Shown: positions 1-4,465 of the stretch, piece after piece | How positions within the stretch are numbered: position 1 is the first letter of the stretch | Layout: every line of letters starts with the position of its first letter | DNA from: Bacillota bacterium | GTDB taxonomy: Bacteria; Bacillota; Clostridia; Christensenellales; Pumilibacteraceae | Direction of reading: 5' to 3' | DNA length: 14,041 nt | Assembly: GCA_009787685.1 (NCBI GenBank) | Contig: WQSV01000021.1 | Location: forward strand, 1 to 14,041 | Program-made: the position numbers and the translations under genes | Notes under the pieces: model-generated | The model's input: only the letters and a program-made list of their open reading frames with translations | What the model was told of the DNA's origin: nothing | Databases searched by the model: none

Positions 1-96
1 GAATGTGGTCAACCAACAACCGCTTCGTGTTCAAAATGTTCAAAACCTTTAAAAGCAGGAGCAAGATTTTGCGGAGAATGCGGAACACCGGCATAA
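1..96 (+). CDS. C-terminal end of a zinc-ribbon protein (5' partial), possibly SPFH/YdjI-like
   Basis: The window opens inside a reading frame that gives 31 residues before TAA. The tail holds five cysteines: C2, then C10 and C13, then C24 and C27 in the form FCGECG. This is the end of one zinc ribbon followed by a complete second one, as in double zinc-ribbon (DZANK-type) tails. Such tails often end SPFH/'virion core' proteins of Bacillota, and the next gene is a TFIIB-type zinc-ribbon protein, the same combination as ydjG-ydjI beside pspA in Bacillus. The zinc-ribbon reading is seen directly; the SPFH identity is inferred from context only, because the body of the protein lies outside the window. 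Confidence 0.6.
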   Translation, partial: ECGQPTTASCSKCSKPLKAGARFCGECGTPA

Positions 97-120
97 TTTA
101 AAAATTGAAATTTTAAATAG

Positions 121-185
121 ATGAAAAATGAAAAGTCTAGTTTTTAATAAATCTATCCGTTTATTTTTCACTTTTTATTTTTCAT
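121..185. repeat. Imperfect inverted repeat with heptamer periodicity
   Basis: The left arm ATGAAAAATGAAAAGT (121-136) matches the reverse complement of 170-185 at 15 of 16 positions, and the single difference is a possible G-U pair. Both arms break into 7-mers (ATGAAAA ATGAAAA; read in reverse, ATGAAAA ATAAAAA GTGAAAA). It lies just before a gene that has no visible Shine-Dalgarno sequence. The same style of repeat recurs at 1320-1368, 3453-3494, 5198-5285 and 11094-11159. Confidence 0.6.
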
Positions 186-202
186 GTTTTACTTAAAATA
201 TT

Positions 203-1312
203 ATGGCAAGACAACAACACGAAGAATTTATTTGTAATGGAACAGAGGGCGATGAAAGTCAAGCACAATGTCACGCATGTGGTGCGAATGTTGAATTTGA
301 CCCCGAGACGCAGAGTTTGAACTGCCAATTTTGTGGTGCAACAAAACGCGTTGAAGTGACAAGAAGCCAAGAACTCGACATCATGGCACTTTTCAATGTC
401 CAATCAAACAACAATTGGGCAAACGATGCACATGTTTTTGAATGTCAAGGTTGCGGGGCTCGTGAAGTCGTTGACAGAAGTGAAATGGCGTCAGTTTGTG
501 CTTTTTGCGGAAAAGCAGTGGTTGTCAATAGCCAAGCAATTCCGGGAATCAAGCCGAATGCAATAATCCCATTTCGCCTCAACAAAGATGCGGCATTAAA
601 GTGTCTTTGCACATGGAGCAAGAAGAAACTCTATGCTCCGGGCAAATTCAAAAAAATGCGCTTAACGGATGATGAGTTGCAAGGGGTCTACACTCCAGCA
701 TTCAGTTTCGACACATTCACTCGCTCGTTCTATCGCGCAAGAATTGGAAAGCATTTTTGGGTCACTGTCAGAGTAGGCGGAAAAATGGTTTCTCAAAGAA
801 GAACTCAATGGACGAACATCTCGGGCGGATTCAATGCTAATTTCAACGAAGTTTTGATTCATGCAACAGAAGACATCTCGAAAAAAGATTCAAACAAACT
901 TGCTCCATTTGACACGGGAAATTCAGTTCAATATGAAAAGAACTTCCTCCGTGGCTTTGCAGCTAATCACTACAAAAAAGACGGCAGACAATGCTGGGAC
1001 GAAGCAAGGGGCTATATTGAAAGCCGATTGAAAAAAATGATTCTCTCGCGCTATAACTATGATGTCGTTGAATTCTTCCAAGCGCAAACATCCTATGAAA
1101 ACATAAAATTCAAGTATGTTTTGCTCCCTGTCTATGTCGGGCATTATCACTACAAAAAGAAAAACTACAATTTCTTCGTCAACGGAGCAAACGGCAGAAC
1201 CGTCGGGCGCTATCCAAAATCTGTCCCAAAAATACTCCTCACTGTCGGCTTAATAGTCGGCGCGGTGGCTGGAGCATTTGTTGGATTTGGTTTCTTGGCA
1301 GGTTGGTGGTAG
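203..1312 (+). CDS. Double zinc-ribbon protein with C-terminal membrane anchor (YdjG-like)
   Basis: A 369-residue protein of unknown biochemical role. Two TFIIB-like zinc ribbons are visible at the N terminus: C23/C26 with C41/C44, and C81/C84 with C99/C102. A middle region (about 110-335) rich in Lys, Arg, Phe and Tyr follows, then a hydrophobic Gly/Ala-rich stretch (about 341-369) ending in GWW, which fits one membrane helix or hairpin. This arrangement matches the zinc-ribbon membrane proteins that accompany SPFH proteins in Bacillota, such as YdjG of Bacillus, which in that genus sits in the pspA operon and helps membrane stress proteins localise. It follows a zinc-ribbon tail gene by 106 bp and precedes a membrane protein gene. 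The ATG at 203 has no clear Shine-Dalgarno sequence, and a heptamer repeat lies directly upstream. Family assignment is moderate; function is inferred. Confidence 0.75.
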   Translation: MARQQHEEFICNGTEGDESQAQCHACGANVEFDPETQSLNCQFCGATKRVEVTRSQELDIMALFNVQSNNNWANDAHVFECQGCGAREVVDRSEMASVCAFCGKAVVVNSQAIPGIKPNAIIPFRLNKDAALKCLCTWSKKKLYAPGKFKKMRLTDDELQGVYTPAFSFDTFTRSFYRARIGKHFWVTVRVGGKMVSQRRTQWTNISGGFNANFNEVLIHATEDISKKDSNKLAPFDTGNSVQYEKNFLRGFAANHYKKDGRQCWDEARGYIESRLKKMILSRYNYDVVEFFQAQTSYENIKFKYVLLPVYVGHYHYKKKNYNFFVNGANGRTVGRYPKSVPKILLTVGLIVGAVAGAFVGFGFLAGWW

Positions 1313-1319
1313 GGTTTTT

Positions 1320-1368
1320 AATTCAAGAATTATGGATTATTTAGAATTATGAATTCAGAATTAGTGTT
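1320..1368. repeat. Heptamer-periodic repeat downstream of the zinc-ribbon gene
   Basis: Just after the stop codon at 1312 the sequence falls into successive 7-mers: GAATTAT, GGATTAT, TTAGAAT, TATGAAT, TCAGAAT, TAGTGTT. Three of them share TNNGAAT. The stretch is non-coding and resembles the repeats at 121-185, 3453-3494 and 11094-11159 in period rather than in exact word. Confidence 0.5.
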
Positions 1369-1403
1369 GAATTGCAACTAACCTTCTCACTAAAAAATCA
1401 AAC

Positions 1404-1430
1404 TGTAGGGGTATTCACCGAATGCTGCAC
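1404..1430. repeat. Decayed short palindromic element (TGTAGGGG type)
   Basis: TGTAGGGG (1404-1411) leads into GTATTC (1411-1416), a 3-base loop and GAATGC (1420-1425), which pair with one G-T. A related start, TGTAGGGA, opens the stretch at 3563-3591. From memory, similar short palindromes beginning TGTAGGGGCG are common between genes in clostridial genomes. This copy looks degraded. Confidence 0.35.
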
Positions 1431-1461
1431 ATTAAAAAATATAAAAGTACTCGTTCGCAAT

Positions 1462-1574
1462 CCCGACAAAAGTCACGAAATGACACAAAAACCTTGAATA
1501 CTATTTGGCATAGAGCCATTTGAAAAAAGGGAGCAAGGATTATCGTCCTCGCCCGACAAAAGCGTCAATGACGC
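1462..1574 (+). repeat. Direct repeat CCCGACAAAAG, each followed by a small hairpin
   Basis: CCCGACAAAAG occurs at 1462-1472 and again at 1552-1562, 90 bp apart. Each copy runs into a small hairpin: GTCA/TGAC after the first and GCGTC-AAT-GACGC (1562-1574) after the second. The second hairpin directly touches the AAAGGAG ribosome binding site of the gene at 1588. The rest of this 275-bp gap shows no convincing promoter. Confidence 0.5.
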
Positions 1575-1587
1575 AAAGGAGAAAATT

Positions 1588-2259
1588 ATGGTAAAAAGAT
1601 TCAGATTATTTTCAAACATAACATTAGCACTATCATTCGTTTTAGCAGCAGTGTTTTGGTTATTGAGTGCTATCGAAGGAACGGCGGACAGTTTTTCATG
1701 GTTCGGATTTCCTCATGCAGTCGCGCTCATCAGTGGCGTTTGGGGAGCAGTAATAATGCTCGGAGTTTTCGTTCTCAAAATACCAGTCCCTCTTAAAAAA
1801 CTTCGTGCGCTTATTGCAATTGGGATGTTCGTCATCATGGCAGTTTCGCTCGCAAACATTTGGGGCTGGGAAAACAGAATTATCTGGCCAATCATCGCTG
1901 TCGTTTTGACAGTCGGACTATTGTTCATCGTTATTGCTGTCAAAGGTAGACGTTGGGACAGTGGAGACAATCAAAAAGCAGGCTATAAAAACTACCATCA
2001 AAGAAAAGCTGAAAAAGAAGCACAAGTGGCTCAGCAACCAGCAGAACAGCCAAGAATGGGAATCCAAGCTCAAATTCGCGCAAAAGAACTTCAAGCAGAA
2101 CAAGAACTTCGCGACCTTGAAGCCCGTGCAAACCAGCCAACTGCTGAAGATGAAGAAAGAGCAAGAGAAGAGCGCATTCGTGAAGAAGAAAGAATCCGTT
2201 TCGACGAAAGAGTCAGAATCGCAGAAGAACTAAAAAAGAACAACCCAAACAATCAATAG
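1588..2259 (+). CDS. Four-helix membrane protein with long charged C-terminal tail
   Basis: A 223-residue protein whose family I do not recognise. Four hydrophobic segments are visible at about 10-28, 42-64, 71-92 and 97-119. They are followed by a cytoplasmic-looking tail (120-223) dense in Glu, Arg, Lys, Gln and Ala. The tail has runs such as AREERIREEERIRFDERV that should form a long charged helix or coiled coil. The start is well supported: AAAGGAG at 1575-1581 lies 6 bp before the ATG. It is the last gene of a module with two zinc-ribbon proteins, and a strong terminator follows the stop at once. By position it could be the membrane partner of the zinc-ribbon/SPFH proteins, like YdjH in Bacillus, but I see no sequence evidence for that particular family. 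Confidence 0.75.
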   Translation: MVKRFRLFSNITLALSFVLAAVFWLLSAIEGTADSFSWFGFPHAVALISGVWGAVIMLGVFVLKIPVPLKKLRALIAIGMFVIMAVSLANIWGWENRIIWPIIAVVLTVGLLFIVIAVKGRRWDSGDNQKAGYKNYHQRKAEKEAQVAQQPAEQPRMGIQAQIRAKELQAEQELRDLEARANQPTAEDEERAREERIREEERIRFDERVRIAEELKKNNPNNQ

Positions 2260-2298
2260 AAAAAAGAGGTGTCAACAAAAAAGTGACACCTCTTTTTT
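2260..2298 (+). terminator. Intrinsic terminator of the zinc-ribbon module
   Basis: AAAAAAGAGGTGTCA (2260-2274) pairs perfectly with TGACACCTCTTTTTT (2284-2298) across a 9-base loop. The stem ends in a T run on the plus strand and an equivalent run on the minus strand, so it can work in both directions. It begins immediately after the stop of the 223-aa gene. Confidence 0.9.
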
Positions 2299-2385
2299 AA
2301 TCCTTTTGGGTTAATTCCTCGCGCGTTGCTTCTAGTCCGACACCTCGCAGTCTTGTTGCGGGGAGTGCTTAATCCATCAAAGACA

Positions 2386-2576
2386 TTAATCTTTCATGTC
2401 CAAAATATAGCCAGCAGTCACATCAAAAAATTGACAGAGTCTTTTAAGTGTGGTAATATCTGGTTCTCTTTCTCCAGTTTCGCATTGACTTATGGTGTTT
2501 TGACTAACTCCAAGTTCTTTTGCAAGTTTGTCTTGAGATAGTTTTTTTTCTTCTCTAAGTTCTTTTATTTTTTCAT
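2386..2576 (-). CDS. XRE-family helix-turn-helix regulator, apparent 1-bp frameshift at its start
   Basis: The readable domain is a complete Cro/C1-type HTH: KIKELREEKKLSQDKLAKEL, then GVSQNTISQCETGEREP, then TTLKRLCQFFDVTAGYIL. It should bind DNA as a dimer. The frame has no ATG, GTG or TTG near the domain; the only in-frame start is at 2712, which would add 41 residues unlike any HTH protein and run through the operator region. An ATG at 2576-2574 begins MKK and then meets a stop. One extra A in the A6 run after it (plus-strand T run 2568-2573) would give the canonical MKKIKELREEKKLSQ and a protein of about 64 aa. I therefore annotate from 2576 and regard the gene as frameshifted, phase-variable or mis-sequenced. 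Its likely operators lie directly upstream. Confidence 0.7.
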
Positions 2577-2582
2577 ATAAAA

Positions 2583-2609
2583 ATTGTATCTCATATAGAG
2601 ATAATGCAA
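2583..2609 (-). promoter_or_regulatory. Possible promoter of the XRE gene
   Basis: On the minus strand TTGCAT (2609-2604) and TACAAT (2588-2583) are separated by 15 bp, shorter than ideal. If used, transcription would begin near 2576, at the ATG itself, giving a leaderless message. The upstream operator palindrome (2587-2603) fills the spacer, which fits autorepression. Confidence 0.35.
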
Positions 2610-2630
2610 GACGTATCCCTGTATGAGATA
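2587..2630. promoter_or_regulatory. Two 17-bp operator-like palindromes
   Basis: Site 1 (2587-2603) is TATCTC-ATATA-GAGATA and site 2 (2614-2630) is TATCCC-TGTAT-GAGATA. They share the half-site GAGATA, are identical at 13 of 17 positions and have centres 27 bp apart. The outer arms TATCTCATA and TATGAGATA are also perfect inverted copies of each other. This is the architecture expected for cooperative binding of an XRE repressor in a divergent control region. The sites lie between the XRE gene (minus) and the small Cys-rich gene (plus). Confidence 0.65.
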
Positions 2631-2645
2631 GTAGAATATATTTTG

Positions 2646-2908
2646 ATGAAAAAAGAAATTTGCAAAAGCTGTGAATACTATGTTGGCTATTACAAAAAAC
2701 GTTCCACCTCATTTGTTAGATTGGGGCATGGTTTTTGCTCAATTCACAAAATCCTAAAAAAGAGAGCGATTCTTATGATAGTTTCAAGTGTAATGAAAAA
2801 AAGGAAAAAGTGCGAGAAGAAAAACTCTTCTATCACTTAAATGCAACGTTAAAGGAATTGACCTATATTTGTCAATTCCGAAAAGAGAGAATGGATGATA
2901 TTGTTTGA
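2646..2908 (+). pseudogene. Small Cys-rich protein gene, frameshifted
   Basis: The first part from ATG 2646 reads MKKEICKSCEYYVGYYK, then GHGFCSIHK, with a CxxC and a CxxH pair that suggest a small metal-binding fold. In that frame the rest is unconvincing. From about 2750 the neighbouring frame gives a plausible continuation: NPKKESDSYDSFKCNEKKEK, then LFYHLNATLKELTYICQFRK, stopping at 2906-2908. One extra A in the AAAA run at 2748-2751 joins the two parts into one protein of about 87 aa with a fifth conserved-looking Cys. I recall similar unnamed short proteins next to XRE regulators in Clostridia. An upstream ATG at 2604 is possible but lies in the operator region. No clear ribosome binding site is visible. 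The gene may be broken, phase-variable or affected by a sequencing error. Confidence 0.6.
2854..2879 (+). other. Perfect 9-bp hairpin inside the 3' part of the small Cys-rich gene
   Basis: GGAATTGAC (2854-2862) and GTCAATTCC (2871-2879) pair exactly around an 8-base loop. No T run follows, so it is not a standard terminator. It overlaps codons of the downstream frame. Confidence 0.4.
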
Positions 2909-2945
2909 TGTAAAAATCAAATTCACAATTGTCATGGTTTGTTTA

Positions 2946-3449
2946 TCAAATTATTCCGACAAAAAATACCCCGACAATACTTCCAGCAAAGGTTGAAATC
3001 AACGCTATTGGTATTGCAAAACCCAACCTCTTGACTTTGGTTTGAGAAAAATAGACCGCGCTTATGTAGAATATTGTCTCCGATGAGCCATAAACAACTG
3101 ATGCCGCTCTTCCAATATCTGAGTCCGCGCCATATGTCGCGAAAATGTTTTCAAGGACTGCAAGTGAACCAGCTCCCGAAAGAGGGCGAATCAAAATTAA
3201 TTCTGTTAATTCCGCAGGTATGCCGACAAAATTCATGGCAGGAGAGATGAACCCAGCGACTGTTCCGCTAACACCACTAATTCGAAAAACTTCAACTGCA
3301 ATCATTACTGTCACCAAATATGGGAAAACTTTCATCATCAACTTTAATGACGAACTCGACCCTTGAATAAACAATGAATAAGGGTCTTGCTTTCGAATGA
3401 CCGAGAGCAATATGACAGTGATAAAAATTAATGGGATGATGTATGACAT
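2946..3449 (-). CDS. spmB: Spore maturation protein SpmB
   Basis: A 167-residue integral membrane protein of the nucleoside-recognition (Gate) family. Several hydrophobic helices cover most of its length, starting at about 4-18 and 40-55. Family landmarks are RPLSGAGS (88-95) and GSSETIFY (121-128). In Bacillus, SpmA and SpmB act together during spore core dehydration. The length is close to the usual one of about 175 aa. The gene lies downstream of spmA on the same strand, but 184 bp separate them, whereas the pair is normally tightly linked. No Shine-Dalgarno sequence is visible; heptamer repeats start 3 bp before the ATG and may have replaced it. A dedicated terminator after the gene is not obvious. 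Confidence 0.92.
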   Translation of the reverse strand: MSYIIPLIFITVILLSVIRKQDPYSLFIQGSSSSLKLMMKVFPYLVTVMIAVEVFRISGVSGTVAGFISPAMNFVGIPAELTELILIRPLSGAGSLAVLENIFATYGADSDIGRAASVVYGSSETIFYISAVYFSQTKVKRLGFAIPIALISTFAGSIVGVFFVGII

Positions 3450-3452
3450 AAA

Positions 3453-3494
3453 TAGTGGAGAGCTAATAGTGAAGAATTAATAGTAATGATTAGA
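3453..3494. repeat. Heptamer-periodic repeat between spmA and spmB
   Basis: The plus strand reads as consecutive 7-mers: TAGTGGA, GAGCTAA, TAGTGAA, GAATTAA, TAGTAAT, GATTAGA. It begins only 3 bp upstream of the spmB start codon (spmB is on the minus strand). This is the clearest intergenic example of the 7-bp period. Confidence 0.6.
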
Positions 3495-3562
3495 ATTATT
3501 TGGGGGACCGATTGTCGCTCCTGCAATTTTTGACAGATAGTTTTAAAATGGAAAAATAAACT

Positions 3563-3591
3563 TGTAGGGACGGGCAACTTGCCATTCGAAT
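3563..3591. repeat. Decayed short palindromic element in the spmA-spmB gap
   Basis: TGTAGGGA (3563-3570) is followed by the palindrome GGCAA-C-TTGCC (3573-3583) and then ATTCGAAT (3584-3591). It resembles the element at 1404-1430 in its TGTAGGG start. Together with the heptamer repeat it fills most of the spmA-spmB gap. Confidence 0.35.
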
Positions 3592-3633
3592 GTGTTTTGT
3601 GAAATGACAACGATTGAAACTTAATTGCAAGTT

Positions 3634-4287
3634 CTATTGCCTTTTAAACACGCTCAAAGGCAATTCCTTCTTTGTTTTCTCCTTGATAATCAGCTCGCTT
3701 TTGCCCAATTCTTCTTTTTTCTTTTCACGTTTTTTCAAAAATAATCCATAGATTTTGACAAGCGTTATTCCCAAAATGGTTGAAACAACTGTCGCAATAA
3801 TGCTTGCAGGAACAAAGTCAGCAGGTGATGCTGAGCCGTGAGAAGCTCTCAATGAGATGACCGTCATCGGCATTAACTGCAATGATGTTGACGAGATCAC
3901 AAGAAGCATTATCATGTTGATGCTTGCCCTCGTGCTTCCTGTGTCCATTGTTCCAACCGCTTTAATTGCCATTGGAGTCGCAGCTCCCCCCAAACCTAGC
4001 AAGTTCGCGCTCATGTTGAGAGTGATGTATTGCCGTGTTTCTTTCTTTGATTTTGGAAACAAAAATTTGACGATGGGTGATAAAATTTTTGCCAAAAAAT
4101 TTGCAATACCCGTTTTTTCAAGTATTTGAAAAAAACCGAGCCACAACGCATAGAGTGCGACAAGCGTCATTGACAGCCGAACTGCATCGTTCGCGCCACG
4201 AGTCATTGCGACAACAGTGTTCTGCGGATTTAATATCAGAAGTGTCACAATCGACACCACCATCATAAGAGTCCAAACTATTTTCAT
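3634..4287 (-). CDS. spmA: Spore maturation protein SpmA
   Basis: A 217-residue membrane protein of the Gate family, partner of SpmB. Hydrophobic segments are at about 3-20, 37-58, 62-77, 122-139 and 158-180. The strongest family signature is NMSANLLGLGGAATPMAIKA (91-110). The C terminus (about 185-217) is a Lys/Glu-rich tail that makes the protein somewhat longer than the usual 195-200 aa. The start ATG at 4287 is supported by AAGG 5 bases upstream. The gene diverges from metG across 178 bp. Presence of spmA/spmB places the organism in, or descended from, an endospore-forming lineage; in Bacillus these genes are used during sporulation in the mother cell. Confidence 0.93.
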   Translation of the reverse strand: MKIVWTLMMVVSIVTLLILNPQNTVVAMTRGANDAVRLSMTLVALYALWLGFFQILEKTGIANFLAKILSPIVKFLFPKSKKETRQYITLNMSANLLGLGGAATPMAIKAVGTMDTGSTRASINMIMLLVISSTSLQLMPMTVISLRASHGSASPADFVPASIIATVVSTILGITLVKIYGLFLKKREKKKEELGKSELIIKEKTKKELPLSVFKRQ

Positions 4288-4301
4288 AAGCCTTGTCTTT
4301 C

Positions 4302-4338
4302 AGTCTATTCAACCTTTCGACAAATAATGAGTCTATTC
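4302..4338. promoter_or_regulatory. Direct repeat AGTCTATTC upstream of spmA
   Basis: AGTCTATTC occurs at 4302-4310 and 4330-4338, 28 bp apart, 15-51 bp upstream of the spmA start. It reads GAATAGACT on the coding strand. Position and spacing would suit a regulator site, but I cannot tie it to a known factor. Confidence 0.25.
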
Positions 4339-4427
4339 GATATTTTTGTTGAGTAAGTCCGCGTAAGAGCGACTTTTGATAGAAGCGACCTAATTGCCAT
4401 AAAAACCTTGTTTTTGACACAAAACAC

Positions 4428-4456
4428 TTTACATATTTTTGGAATTGTGCTAAACT
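4428..4456 (+). promoter_or_regulatory. metG promoter, probably giving a leaderless mRNA
   Basis: TTTACA (4428-4433) and TAAACT (4451-4456) are separated by exactly 17 bp, and TGC precedes the -10 as an extended element. The words around it, TTGTGCTAAACT, resemble TTTGTGCTATAAT of the gyrB promoter. Transcription should start about 4462-4464 and the ATG is at 4466, so there is no room for a ribosome binding site. Confidence 0.6.
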
Positions 4457-4465
4457 TAATTTAAC

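Noticed and set aside
182..403. Open frame of 73 aa on the minus strand and many similar minus-strand frames under metG, gyrB and gyrA
   Set aside because: They lie opposite clearly real genes, have low-complexity or Cys/Phe-rich translations and no ribosome binding sites, so they are shadows.
1934..2233. Plus-strand 99-aa frame inside the 223-aa membrane protein gene
   Set aside because: It is the +1 shadow of the charged tail; the Lys/Gln richness follows from the tail's codon pattern.
2336..2372. Hairpin CACCTCGCA / TGCGGGGAGTG downstream of the XRE gene as its terminator
   Set aside because: The stem needs a bulge and a G-T pair and is not followed by a T run on the minus strand; the bidirectional terminator at 2260-2298 is a better candidate.
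3581..3594. TTCGAAT word reminiscent of a tRNA T-loop
   Set aside because: No acceptor, D or anticodon arms can be found around it; it is a short palindrome in the spmA-spmB gap.
4288..4465. T-box or SAM riboswitch before metG
   Set aside because: The intergenic region has no T-box AGGGTGG-like core or SAM riboswitch pairing, and the likely promoter is only 10 bp before the ATG.
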